Positions 24,304 to 32,328 of a stretch of 49,734 nt of DNA are shown here, in pieces. A program made the translations under genes and the position numbers. Position 1 is the first letter of the stretch. The number at the start of each line of letters is the position of its first letter. Source of the DNA: Kitasatospora humi (GTDB lineage: Bacteria; Actinomycetota; Actinomycetes; Streptomycetales; Streptomycetaceae); assembly GCF_020907985.1 (NCBI RefSeq), contig NZ_JAJJPA010000047.1, positions 1 through 49,734 of the forward strand, written 5' to 3'. The notes beneath the pieces are model-generated. The model was not told the DNA's origin and did no database searches. It was given only the letters and a program-made list of their open reading frames with translations.

Positions 24304-25190
24304 TGGCCCGCCCGAAGCCCGCCGCGAAGCCCCGCGGCACCCGGCTCACCCACACCGTCGAGGACTTCGAGGCGGCCTTCTGGCCGGACGAGCGCCCGGT
24401 GGACAACGCCGTGGTGATGACCATGGGCGCGCTGCACGAGGGCCACGCGGCGCTGATCCGGGCCGCCCGCCGCCAGGTCGGCCGGGACGGCCGGGTCGCC
24501 GTGACGGTGTTCGTCAACCCGCTGCAGTTCGGCCCGAACGAGGACCTGGACCGCTACCCGCGCAGCCTGGCGGCCGATGTCCGGCTCGCCGAGGAGAACG
24601 GCGCCGACGTGGTCTTCGCCCCGCTGCCGGAAGAGGTCTACCCGAACGGCGAGCCGCTGGTCCGGCTCTCCGCGGGGCCGATGGGCGAGCGGTTCGAGGG
24701 TGCCAGCCGCCCCGGCCACTTCGACGGGATGCTGACGGTGGTGGCCAAGCTGCTGCACATCACCGATCCGGACTACGCGTTCTTCGGCGAGAAGGACGCG
24801 CAGCAGCTGGCGATCGTCCAGCGGATGGTCGCCGACCTGGACTTCGACGTCGAGATCGTCGGCGTGCCGACCGTCCGCGAGCCGGACGGCCTGGCGCTCT
24901 CCTCGCGCAACCGCTACCTCTCCGAGGCCGAGCGCGAGCAGGCGCTGGCGCTCTCCCGTGCGCTGTTCGCCGGCCGCGACGCGGGCGCGCAGGGCCCGGC
25001 GGCGGTCCGCGCGGCCGCCGCCGAGGTGCTGGAGGCCGCCGACGGCGTCGAGCTTGACTACCTCGCCCTGATCGACCCGCACGACTTCGTCGAGGCGCCG
25101 GACGACTTCCAGGGCGAGGCGGTGCTGGCGGTCGCCGCGAAGGTGGGCACCACCCGCCTGATCGACAACGTCCGCATCATCGTTCGATGA
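24303..25190 (+). CDS. panC: Pantothenate synthetase
   Basis: PanC ligates pantoate and beta-alanine with ATP to give pantothenate. The 295-aa protein shows the HIGH-type loop TMGALHEGHAAL, then VNPLQFGPNEDLDRYPR, RPGHFDGMLTVVAKL, FGEKDAQQLAIVQRMV and ALSSRNRYLS, all canonical. The N-terminus has about 15 extra basic residues before the usual start. The ATG at 24303 overlaps the DUF2520 stop by one base. panD follows 43 bases downstream, supplying the beta-alanine substrate enzyme. Confidence 0.96.
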   Translation: MARPKPAAKPRGTRLTHTVEDFEAAFWPDERPVDNAVVMTMGALHEGHAALIRAARRQVGRDGRVAVTVFVNPLQFGPNEDLDRYPRSLAADVRLAEENGADVVFAPLPEEVYPNGEPLVRLSAGPMGERFEGASRPGHFDGMLTVVAKLLHITDPDYAFFGEKDAQQLAIVQRMVADLDFDVEIVGVPTVREPDGLALSSRNRYLSEAEREQALALSRALFAGRDAGAQGPAAVRAAAAEVLEAADGVELDYLALIDPHDFVEAPDDFQGEAVLAVAAKVGTTRLIDNVRIIVR

Positions 25191-25233
25191 CCGGCCGGCA
25201 ATTCCCAGGCATGCACTCAGAGGAGGCGTGACC

Positions 25234-25653
25234 ATGCTTCGCACCATGTTCAAGTCCAAGATCCACCGGGCCACCGTGACCCAGGCCGACCTGCACTACG
25301 TGGGCTCGGTGACGGTCGACGAGGACCTGCTCGACGCGGCGGACATCCTGCCCGGCGAGCTGGTCCACATCGTCGACATCAACAACGGCGCCCGGCTCGA
25401 GACTTACACCATCGCCGGCCCGCGCGGCACCGGCGTGATAGGCATCAACGGCGCGGCCGCCCGGCTGGTCCACCCCGGCGACCTGGTGATCCTGATCGCC
25501 TACGCGCAGATGGACACCGCCGAGGCCAAGGAGTTCGAGCCGACGGTGGTCTTCGTGGACGCCGAGAACCGGATCACCGGCACCGGCTCGGACGCCGCCG
25601 AGGCGCTGCCGGGCACGGACACCCTGCGCGGCGACGCCGTGCACACCCGCTAG
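25234..25653 (+). CDS. panD: Aspartate 1-decarboxylase (pyruvoyl-type)
   Basis: PanD makes beta-alanine from aspartate for pantothenate synthesis. The 139-aa proenzyme begins MLRTMFKSKIHRATVT, and the self-cleavage site Gly24-Ser25 is present in HYVGSVT. Cleavage yields the pyruvoyl cofactor. Downstream blocks INNGARLETYTIAG and GINGAAARLVHPGDLVILI are typical. ATG 25234 is chosen over GTG 25228 because AGGAGG (25221-25226) is then seven bases upstream. The C-terminal 25 residues extend past the compact fold. Confidence 0.96.
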   Translation: MLRTMFKSKIHRATVTQADLHYVGSVTVDEDLLDAADILPGELVHIVDINNGARLETYTIAGPRGTGVIGINGAAARLVHPGDLVILIAYAQMDTAEAKEFEPTVVFVDAENRITGTGSDAAEALPGTDTLRGDAVHTR

Positions 25654-25663
25654 GAGCTGCGCC

Positions 25664-27382
25664 GTGACCCACCGTCTCACCGCCCCCACCCCGGGCTGGA
25701 CCGCCGACACCGACGTCGTGGTGGTCGGCTCCGGCGTGGCCGGGCTCACCGTCGCGCTCGGCGCCCGCCAGGCCGGACTGCGCGTGACGATCGTCAGCAA
25801 GGCGATGCTCGACGACGGCTCCACCCGCTGGGCCCAGGGCGGTGTCGCCGCCGCGCTGGGCGAGGGTGACAGCCCCGAGCAGCACCTGGCCGACACCCTG
25901 GTGGCCGGCGCCGGGCTGTGCGACGAGCCGGCCGTGCGCGTCCTGGTCACCGAAGGCCCGGGCGCGGTGCGGCGGTTGATCGAACAGGGCGCCGCCTTCG
26001 ACACCGATCCGGACGGCGAGCTGATGCTCACCCGGGAGGGCGGCCACCACCGCCGCCGGATCGCGCACGCCGGCGGCGACGCCTCCGGGGCCGAGATATC
26101 CAGGGCGCTGGTCGCCGCCGTCCGCCGGGCTCCCGGCATCGAGCTGGTCGAGCACGCCATGGTCCTCGACCTGCTGAAGGACGCCGGGGGCCACGCGGCC
26201 GGCCTCACCCTGCACGTGATGGGCGAGGGCGCGCGGGACGGCGTCGGCGCGGTCCGGGCCCGGGCCGTGGTGCTGGCCACCGGCGGCATGGGCCAGGTCT
26301 TCTCCGCCACCACCAACCCGGCGGTCTCCACCGGCGACGGCGTGGCGCTGGCGCTGCGGGCCGGCGCCGAGGCGGCCGACCTGGAGTTCGTCCAGTTCCA
26401 CCCGACCGTGCTCTGGCTCGGCACGCAGGCGCACGGCCAGCAGCCGCTGGTCTCCGAGGCGGTCCGCGGCGAGGGCGCCCACCTGGTGGACGCGGCCGGC
26501 ATCCGGTTCATGGTCGGACAGCACGAGCTGGCCGAGCTGGCCCCGCGCGACATCGTGGCCAAGGGGATCATCCGGCGGATGCAGGAGCAGGACGCCGACC
26601 ACATGTACCTGGACGGCCGGCACTTCGGCGCCGAGATGTGGGCCGAGCGGTTCCCGACCATCCTGGCGTCCTGCCGCGCACACGGGATCGACCCGGTGAC
26701 CGAGCCGATCCCGATCGCCCCGGCCGCGCACCACGCCTCCGGCGGCGTGCGCACCGACCTGCACGGGCGCACCTCGGTGCCGGGCCTGTACGCCTGCGGC
26801 GAGGTGGCCTGCACCGGTGTGCACGGCGCCAACCGGCTGGCCTCCAACTCACTGCTCGAGGGCCTGGTCTTCGCCGAGCGGATCGCCGCCGACCTGACCG
26901 AGCGCCACCGGGCCGGCGAACTGCCGGAGCGCACCGTGGACGTCGCGGCGGCCGGGGCCGCGCTGCCCGTCCCGCTGCCCGCGCCGGAGACCCGGGCCCG
27001 GATCCAGCACCTGATGTCGCGCGGTGCGGGCGTGCTGCGCTCGGCCGAGTCGCTGGCCGCGACCATGGCCGGCCTCGCGGAGCTGAGCCGGGACGCCGCG
27101 TCCGACGCCGCCGAGCAGAAGCCGGCCGACCCCCGGGTGGAGACCTGGGAGGCGGCCAACCTGCTGCTCGTCGCCACCGCACTGGTCACCGCCGCCGCCG
27201 AGCGCACCGAGACGCGCGGCTGCCATTGGCGCGAGGACCACCCGGAGCGCGACGATGCCCGCTGGCAGCGTCACCTGATCACCGCCCTGACCGCCACACC
27301 GGACATGAGCGGCACCGGCGTCCGGCTGGTCGGCAGCACGCCGGTCGGCAGCGCGCCGGCCGCAAGCACAGAGGAGCACTGA
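25664..27382 (+). CDS. nadB: L-aspartate oxidase
   Basis: NadB oxidises aspartate to iminoaspartate, the first step of de novo NAD synthesis. The 572-aa flavoprotein has the FAD motif VVVVGSGVAGLTVALGARQ near residue 15-33, STRWAQGGVAAALGEGDS, DLEFVQFHPT, HHASGGVRTDLHGRTSVPGL, CTGVHGANRLASNSLLEGL, and a helical C-terminal domain. Residues 545-572 form a Gly/Ser/Ala tail. The GTG at 25664 has AGGAG seven bases upstream. It lies ten bases after panD and three before nadC; nadA, the usual partner, is not in the cluster. Confidence 0.96.
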   Translation: MTHRLTAPTPGWTADTDVVVVGSGVAGLTVALGARQAGLRVTIVSKAMLDDGSTRWAQGGVAAALGEGDSPEQHLADTLVAGAGLCDEPAVRVLVTEGPGAVRRLIEQGAAFDTDPDGELMLTREGGHHRRRIAHAGGDASGAEISRALVAAVRRAPGIELVEHAMVLDLLKDAGGHAAGLTLHVMGEGARDGVGAVRARAVVLATGGMGQVFSATTNPAVSTGDGVALALRAGAEAADLEFVQFHPTVLWLGTQAHGQQPLVSEAVRGEGAHLVDAAGIRFMVGQHELAELAPRDIVAKGIIRRMQEQDADHMYLDGRHFGAEMWAERFPTILASCRAHGIDPVTEPIPIAPAAHHASGGVRTDLHGRTSVPGLYACGEVACTGVHGANRLASNSLLEGLVFAERIAADLTERHRAGELPERTVDVAAAGAALPVPLPAPETRARIQHLMSRGAGVLRSAESLAATMAGLAELSRDAASDAAEQKPADPRVETWEAANLLLVATALVTAAAERTETRGCHWREDHPERDDARWQRHLITALTATPDMSGTGVRLVGSTPVGSAPAASTEEH

Positions 27383-27385
27383 GAG

Positions 27386-28351
27386 ATGGCCCACGAGCAC
27401 CTTCCGATGGCCGAGGAGCCGGGTGGCTGCGGCGACGGCTGCGCCTGCGGCGACGCCGAGGGCTACGAGACCGGCCTGGACCCGGCGCTGGCCGAGCTGC
27501 TGGAGGAGGCCGGCCTGGACCCGGTCGAGGTGGAGGACATCGCCACCCTGGCGCTGGCCGAGGACCTGGCCGGCGGCGAGGACGTCACCTCGGTGGCGAC
27601 CGTGCCGGCCGACGCGGTGGCCACCGCCGACTTCACCGCCCGCGAGGCCGGCACGGTCGCCGGCCTGCGGATCGCCGAGGCCGTGGTCTCGCTGATCTGC
27701 GAGGAGGAGTTCGAGGTCGAGCGGCACGTCGAGGACGGCGACCGGGTCGAGGCCGGCCAGGTGCTGCTCTCGGTGCGCAGCCGCACCCGCGACCTGCTGA
27801 CCGCCGAGCGCAGCGCCCTCAACCTGCTTTGCCACCTGTCCGGCATCGCCACCGCCACCCGGCAGTGGTCGGACGCGCTCCAGGGCACCGGCGCGGTGGT
27901 CCGGGACACCCGCAAGACCCACCCGGGCCTGCGTTCGCTGCAGAAGTACGCGGTGCGCTGCGGCGGCGGCGTGAACCACCGGATGGCGCTCTCCGACGCG
28001 GCGCTGATCAAGGACAACCACGTGGTCGCGGCCGGCGGCGTGGCCGAGGCCTTCCGGGCCGTCAGGGCGGCCTACCCGGAGCTGCCGGTGGAGGTCGAGG
28101 TCGACACCCTGGAGCAGATCCCGCCGGTGCTGGAGGCCGGGGCGGAGCTGATCCTGCTGGACAACTTCACCCTGGAGGAGCTCAGGGAGGCCGTCCGGCT
28201 GGTGGGCGGCCGGGCCAAGCTGGAGGCCTCCGGCGGCCTGACCCTGGCCACCGCGCGCGCGGTTGGCGAGACTGGTGTCGACTACCTGGCGGTCGGCGCC
28301 CTGACCCACTCGGCGCCGGTCCTGGACATCGGCCTGGACCTGCGTTCCTGA
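27386..28351 (+). CDS. nadC: Nicotinate-nucleotide pyrophosphorylase (carboxylating)
   Basis: NadC converts quinolinate and PRPP to nicotinate mononucleotide. The 321-aa protein carries EDLAGGEDVTSVATVP, AERSALNLLCHLSGIAT, RDTRKTHPGLRSLQKYAVRCGG, LSDAALIKDNH, VEVEVDTLEQ and LLDNFTLEELREAV, all canonical. The first 30 residues hold a Cys/Gly cluster (GGCGDGCACGDAEGY) outside the conserved fold, with possible metal binding. The ATG at 27386 starts three bases after the nadB stop. Confidence 0.96.
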   Translation: MAHEHLPMAEEPGGCGDGCACGDAEGYETGLDPALAELLEEAGLDPVEVEDIATLALAEDLAGGEDVTSVATVPADAVATADFTAREAGTVAGLRIAEAVVSLICEEEFEVERHVEDGDRVEAGQVLLSVRSRTRDLLTAERSALNLLCHLSGIATATRQWSDALQGTGAVVRDTRKTHPGLRSLQKYAVRCGGGVNHRMALSDAALIKDNHVVAAGGVAEAFRAVRAAYPELPVEVEVDTLEQIPPVLEAGAELILLDNFTLEELREAVRLVGGRAKLEASGGLTLATARAVGETGVDYLAVGALTHSAPVLDIGLDLRS

Positions 28352-28397
28352 CGCTCCGCCACCCTTCCGCCCCCGTCACCCTGGAGAAAAGCAGCCC

Positions 28398-29177
28398 ATG
28401 CTCCTCACCATCGACGTCGGCAACACCCAGACCACGCTCGGCCTGTTCGACGGCGGGGAGGTCGTCGAACACTGGCGGATCTCCACCGATCCGCGCCGCA
28501 CCGCCGACGAACTGGCCGTGCTGATGAACGGGTTGATGGGGGCCCACGCCCAGCAGGTGGACGGGCTGTCGATCTGCTCCTCGGTCCCGGCGGTGCTCCA
28601 CGAGCTGCGCGAGGTGACCCGCCGCTACTACGGCGACGTGCCGGCGGTGCTGGTGGCGCCCGGGGTGAAGACCGGGGTGCACGTGCTGATGGACAACCCC
28701 AAGGAGGTGGGTGCCGACCGGATCGTCAACGCGCTGGCCGCCAACCACCTCTACGGGGGACCGTGCATCGTGGTGGACTTCGGCACCGCCACCACGTTCG
28801 ACGCGATCAACGAGCGCGGCGACTACGTGGGCGGGGCGATCGCCCCCGGCATCGAGATCTCGGTGGAGGCGCTCGGGGTGCGCGGCGCCCAGCTGCGCAA
28901 GATCGAGCTGGCCCGCCCGCGCAACGTGATCGGCAAGAACACCGTGGAGGGCATGCAGTCCGGGGTGCTCTACGGCTTCGCCGGGCAGGTGGACGGCCTG
29001 GTCGGCCGGATGGCCCGGGAGCTCTCCCCGAAGGATCCGGAGGACGTGCAGGTGATCGCCACCGGCGGGCTGGCCCCGCTGGTGCTCGGCGAGGCCGACT
29101 CGATCGACGTGCACGAGCCCTGGCTGACCCTGATCGGGCTGCGCCTGGTGTTCGAGCGCAACAAGCCGACCAGCTGA
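28398..29177 (+). CDS. coaX: Type III pantothenate kinase
   Basis: CoaX phosphorylates pantothenate, the first committed step to CoA. The 259-aa ASKHA-fold protein opens LLTIDVGNTQTTLGLFDGG and has VGADRIVNALAAN, VVDFGTATTFDAI, GGAIAPGIEIS and VIATGGLAPLV. With PanC and PanD upstream it gives the operon both synthesis and activation of pantothenate. The ATG at 28398 follows GGAGAAAAG. No terminator separates it from nadC. Confidence 0.95.
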   Translation: MLLTIDVGNTQTTLGLFDGGEVVEHWRISTDPRRTADELAVLMNGLMGAHAQQVDGLSICSSVPAVLHELREVTRRYYGDVPAVLVAPGVKTGVHVLMDNPKEVGADRIVNALAANHLYGGPCIVVDFGTATTFDAINERGDYVGGAIAPGIEISVEALGVRGAQLRKIELARPRNVIGKNTVEGMQSGVLYGFAGQVDGLVGRMARELSPKDPEDVQVIATGGLAPLVLGEADSIDVHEPWLTLIGLRLVFERNKPTS

Positions 29178-29196
29178 GCCACTCGGACCAACCGCG

Positions 29197-29253
29197 GTTG
29201 ACACGGCGTCAGGATTCCGACAAATCGGATATTCCTCACGTAGTGTCAACGCA
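29197..29253 (+). promoter_or_regulatory. Promoter with nested inverted repeats and leaderless ATG
   Basis: An 8-bp perfect inverted repeat GTTGACAC (29197-29204) / GTGTCAAC (29243-29250) surrounds a second one, TCCGA-CAAA-TCGGA (29216-29229). The right outer arm overlaps a -10 box TAGTGT (29241-29246), which is six bases before ATG 29253. The overlap suggests a repressor operator on a leaderless promoter. Confidence 0.6.
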
Positions 29254-29954
29254 TGCCTACGCCACACGGATCCCGCGGCGGCATGGCCTTCAGCGCCGAC
29301 GAAGTGCGCGTGCTGCGCCGTGCCCTCGCCCAGGCCCTCCACCCCACCGTCCCGGCCCAGCTGCCGCTCGGCGCCGACCTGGCCGTCCTCTGGGCGGAGG
29401 ACGTCCAGGAGGCGCTCCGGCTGGCCGAGGCGATCGACGAGGCCGTCCTCGAAGGCGGCCGACTGCGCGGCTTCCTGCTGGCCGAACTCGTCCGCTACCG
29501 CACCGCCCTGCCCGGCGCCGCCCGCGGCTACCTGGAGCGTCTGGAGGAGGCCGTCGCCGACGGCTACCTCCCCGAGCCCGACGACCTGTCAGCCCTGCGC
29601 ACCCTCACCCGCCAGCCCTGCGGCCCCGGCGAACGCACCCGCCGCTCCCGCCTGGCCGGCCGCTGCCACGCGCTGGCCGAGGCCGCCGTCCGCGAGCGGC
29701 TGGCCCGCAGCGCCGCGCCGCCGGCCCGCCACCTCACGGCCGTCCCCAGCCCCGACCGCTCCGAAGGGACCACCATGACCTCCGAACCGCGCCGCCCGGC
29801 CCCCGTCACCCCGGCCCCCGCCCCGGCCCGCATCCCCACCCCCGCCGAGCTCTTCGCCCGCCGCCCCCGCCCGCCCCAGCACCGCGAGGCCCCGCGCCCG
29901 GCGGACGGGCACGAGGACGACGGACCGCAGGAGCTGGCGACCGGCACCGGGTGA
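29253..29954 (+). CDS. Hypothetical helical protein with Pro-rich tail
   Basis: This 233-aa soluble protein has a mostly helical first 120 residues (EVRVLRRALAQAL, VQEALRLAEAIDEAVLEGGR, LRGFLLAELVRYRTALPGAA), a second helical segment near 125-150, and a disordered Pro/Arg-rich tail (PVTPAPAPARIPTPAELFARR). I know similar unannotated proteins at this place beside coaX and lysS in streptomycetes but no function. The leaderless ATG at 29253 lies inside a nested repeat promoter, so it is probably tightly regulated. Confidence 0.7.
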   Translation: MPTPHGSRGGMAFSADEVRVLRRALAQALHPTVPAQLPLGADLAVLWAEDVQEALRLAEAIDEAVLEGGRLRGFLLAELVRYRTALPGAARGYLERLEEAVADGYLPEPDDLSALRTLTRQPCGPGERTRRSRLAGRCHALAEAAVRERLARSAAPPARHLTAVPSPDRSEGTTMTSEPRRPAPVTPAPAPARIPTPAELFARRPRPPQHREAPRPADGHEDDGPQELATGTG

Positions 29955-30009
29955 CCGTCGCTTGTCGACCCGGTGACGCTCCAGCCGGCCGTGCGGCCCG
30001 CCCGCGCCC

Positions 30010-30052
30010 CCGGTGCCCCGCCACCCCGCGATAACCGGTGGCGGGGCACCGG
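30010..30052 (+). terminator. Strong terminator before lysS
   Basis: Perfect 16-bp arms 30010-30025 and 30037-30052 enclose an 11-nt loop. The hairpin ends the upstream gene and reaches close to the lysS -10 box at 30064. Confidence 0.75.
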
Positions 30053-30063
30053 TTCGCGCTCGC

Positions 30064-30078
30064 TACCCTGGTGAGGTG
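30064..30078 (+). promoter_or_regulatory. -10 box and leaderless GTG start of lysS
   Basis: TACCCT (30064-30069) precedes GTG 30076 by six bases. A longer in-frame ORF begins upstream but runs through the terminator. Confidence 0.5.
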
Positions 30079-31659
30079 AGCGATCAGAGCAGCCTTCCCG
30101 CGACCGACGACCTTCCCGAGCAGATGCGCGTGCGGCGCGAGAAGCTGGAGCGGCTGCGCGCCGCCGGCGTCGACCCGTACCCGGTCGGTTTCCCCCGCAC
30201 CACCACCATCGCCGACCTGCGCGCCAAGCACCCCGACCTGGGCCCGGACGTCGCGACCGGCGAGCGGGTCGGCGTCACCGGCCGGGTGATCCTGGCCCGC
30301 ACCGGCGGCAAGCTCTGCTTCGCCACCCTGCGGGACGGTTCCGGTGACCTCCAGGTGATGCTGTCGCTGGACAAGCTCGGCGAGGAGCGGCTGGCCGCCT
30401 GGAAGACCGACATCGACCTGGGCGACCAGGTGGGCGTCGAGGGCGAGGTGATCACCTCCCGGCGCGGCGAGCTGAGCGTCATGGTGGACAACTGGGCGCT
30501 GACCGCCAAGTGCCTGCGTCCGCTGCCGGACAAGCACAAGGGCCTGACCGACCCGGAGGCCCGGGTCCGCCAGCGGTACGTCGACCTGATCGTCAACCCC
30601 GAGGCGCGCGAGATGCTGCAGCTGCGCACCAAGGTGATCCGCTCGATCCGCCGCACCTACGAGGACCGCGGCTACCTCGAGGTCGAGACCCCGATGCTGC
30701 AGCCGATCCACGGCGGCGCCAACGCCCGGCCGTTCATCACCCACATCAACGCCTACGACATCGACCTCTACCTGCGGATCGCCACCGAGCTGTACCTCAA
30801 GCGGCTGGTGGTCGGCGGCGCCGAGAAGGTCTTCGAGATCAACCGGAACTTCCGCAACGAGGGCGCGGACGCGACCCACAACCCGGAGTTCACCGCGCTG
30901 GAGTCGTACGAGGCATACGGCGACTACGACACCCAGGCCGAGCTGATCCGGGCGATCGTCGTCAACGCCGCCATGGACGCGCTGGGCACCACCGTGGTCC
31001 GCGGCACCGACCCGCACGGCGTGGAGCACGAGATCGACCTGGCCGAGCCGTGGGAGGAGGTCAGCGTCTACCCGGGGATCTCGGCGCGGATCGGCACCGA
31101 GATCACCCCCGAGACCGGTGTCGAGGAGCTGCGCAAGCTCTGCGACGCGGCCGGCGTGCCCTACGAGAAGGAGTGGGGCCACGGCCAGATCGTCCTGGAG
31201 ATGATCGAGCGGCTGCTCGAGGAGAACGCGATCCGCCCGACCTTCATCAAGGACTACCCGACCGAGGTCTCCCCCCTCACCCGGCAGCACCGTTCGATCC
31301 CGGGCGTCGCCGAGAAGTGGGACCTGGTGATCTTCGGTACCGAGATCGGCACCGCCTACTCGGAGCTGATCGACCCGGTCGAGCAGCGCGCCCGGCTCAC
31401 CGCGCAGTCGCTGCTGGCGGCCGGCGGCGACGTCGAGGCGATGCAGCTGGACGAGGACTTCCTGCGCGCCCTGGAGTACGCGATGCCGCCCACCGGCGGC
31501 CTGGGGCTCGGAGTGGACCGCCTGATCATGCTGCTCACCGGCAAGAACATCCGCGAGACGGTGCTCTTCCCGCTGGTCCGGCCCGATCTGGGAAGCAAGG
31601 CCGAAACCAAGGGTGCCGCGGCGGCCAAGGCCGGCGACGCCGAGTCCGAAGAGGAGTGA
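30076..31659 (+). CDS. lysS: Lysyl-tRNA synthetase, class II
   Basis: LysRS charges tRNA-Lys. The 527-aa protein has an OB-fold anticodon-binding domain (about 65-170: VGVTGRVILARTGGKLCFAT, GDLQVML), class II motif 1 (YEDRGYLEVETPMLQPIHGG), motif 2 (VFEINRNFRNEG) and motif 3 (PPTGGLGLGVDRLIMLLTG). The acidic/Ala-rich last 20 residues (AAAAKAGDAESEEE) are an extension. The start is GTG 30076, which looks leaderless. A 53-aa membrane protein follows five bases downstream. Confidence 0.96.
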   Translation: MSDQSSLPATDDLPEQMRVRREKLERLRAAGVDPYPVGFPRTTTIADLRAKHPDLGPDVATGERVGVTGRVILARTGGKLCFATLRDGSGDLQVMLSLDKLGEERLAAWKTDIDLGDQVGVEGEVITSRRGELSVMVDNWALTAKCLRPLPDKHKGLTDPEARVRQRYVDLIVNPEAREMLQLRTKVIRSIRRTYEDRGYLEVETPMLQPIHGGANARPFITHINAYDIDLYLRIATELYLKRLVVGGAEKVFEINRNFRNEGADATHNPEFTALESYEAYGDYDTQAELIRAIVVNAAMDALGTTVVRGTDPHGVEHEIDLAEPWEEVSVYPGISARIGTEITPETGVEELRKLCDAAGVPYEKEWGHGQIVLEMIERLLEENAIRPTFIKDYPTEVSPLTRQHRSIPGVAEKWDLVIFGTEIGTAYSELIDPVEQRARLTAQSLLAAGGDVEAMQLDEDFLRALEYAMPPTGGLGLGVDRLIMLLTGKNIRETVLFPLVRPDLGSKAETKGAAAAKAGDAESEEE

Positions 31660-31663
31660 TCCG

Positions 31664-31825
31664 ATGCAGTACGTGAGTGCGCTCGTGCCGCCGCTGGTGA
31701 TGGCGATCGGTTTCGGGTTCCTGGTGCGGGCCATCATCCGCAGCCAGGGAGGCGCCCAGAAGGGCAAGGAGGACGCCGCCGCCGAGGCCCTGGTGCGGGC
31801 GTCCCAGCAGGACGCCGCCCAGTAG
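31664..31825 (+). CDS. 53-aa single-pass membrane protein downstream of lysS
   Basis: This small protein has one transmembrane helix (ALVPPLVMAIGFGFLVRAII, residues 6-25) and a cytoplasmic-type charged, Ala-rich tail. The ATG at 31664 has GAGGAG seven bases upstream, overlapping the end of lysS, so it is co-transcribed. I know no function for it. Its conserved placement after lysS in relatives is my recollection and not checked. Confidence 0.65.
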   Translation: MQYVSALVPPLVMAIGFGFLVRAIIRSQGGAQKGKEDAAAEALVRASQQDAAQ

Positions 31826-31858
31826 CCACGGCTGCCGTGCAGCGGGCCCAGGCGCCCG

Positions 31859-31902
31859 CGGAAGGCCGCTCCGCGCGCTCCCGCGCCGGGAGCGGCCTTC
31901 CG
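31859..31902 (+). terminator. Terminator of the lysS operon
   Basis: Perfect 14-bp arms 31859-31872 and 31889-31902 surround a 16-nt loop, 34 bases past the small membrane protein. Confidence 0.8.
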
Positions 31903-31923
31903 CATTCTCCGGACGAACATCCC

Positions 31924-31938
31924 TAAAGTGGTCTTGTG
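31924..31938 (+). promoter_or_regulatory. -10 box and leaderless GTG start of blaI-like gene
   Basis: TAAAGT (31924-31929) lies six bases before GTG 31936. Confidence 0.5.
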
Positions 31939-32316
31939 GTCCGGCCGCTGGGCGAGCTCGAGAACGCCGTCATGACCCGGGTGTGGGAGTGGAACCGCCC
32001 GGTGACGGTTCGCGAGGTGCTGCTCGATCTGCGCACGGAACGGGATATCGCCTACACCACCGTGATGACCGTGCTCGACAAGCTCTATCGAAAGGGCTGG
32101 CTGCGCCGGGAACGGGAGGGCCGGGCCTATCGATATGCGCCGGTCTCGACCCGCGAGGCGTACACGGCGACGCTGATGCACGACGCCTGGGGCACCAGTG
32201 ACAATCCGGCGGCGGCCCTGGTGCACTTCTTCGGCATGATGTCGGCCGAGCAGCGGGAAGCCCTCGCCGACGCACTCCGGGTGGCCGGTCCGGAGGGGGA
32301 GGGTCCGGCGCGATAA
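31936..32316 (+). CDS. BlaI/MecI/CopY-family winged-helix repressor
   Basis: This 126-aa protein is a typical BlaI/MecI regulator: LGELENAVMTRVWEW, VTVREVLLDL, IAYTTVMTVLDKLYRKGWLRREREGRAYRYAPV, with the winged helix at residues about 10-75 and a dimerising C-terminal helix pair. Known members repress beta-lactamase, copper or respiratory genes and are usually inactivated by a BlaR1-type sensor protease. No such partner lies next to it, so it is an orphan. The leaderless GTG is at 31936. The acetyltransferase gene downstream starts ten bases after its stop and has its own -10 box. Confidence 0.9.
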   Translation: MVRPLGELENAVMTRVWEWNRPVTVREVLLDLRTERDIAYTTVMTVLDKLYRKGWLRREREGRAYRYAPVSTREAYTATLMHDAWGTSDNPAAALVHFFGMMSAEQREALADALRVAGPEGEGPAR

Positions 32317-32328
32317 CGTCCCGCCATG
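32314..32328 (+). promoter_or_regulatory. -10 box and leaderless ATG start of NAGS-like gene
   Basis: TAACGT (32314-32319), which includes the TAA stop of the preceding gene, lies six bases before ATG 32326. Confidence 0.45.

Noticed and set aside
25918..28524. 868-codon open frame overlapping nadB and nadC on the same strand
   Set aside because: Arg/Gly/Pro-rich out-of-frame reading of two clear enzymes.
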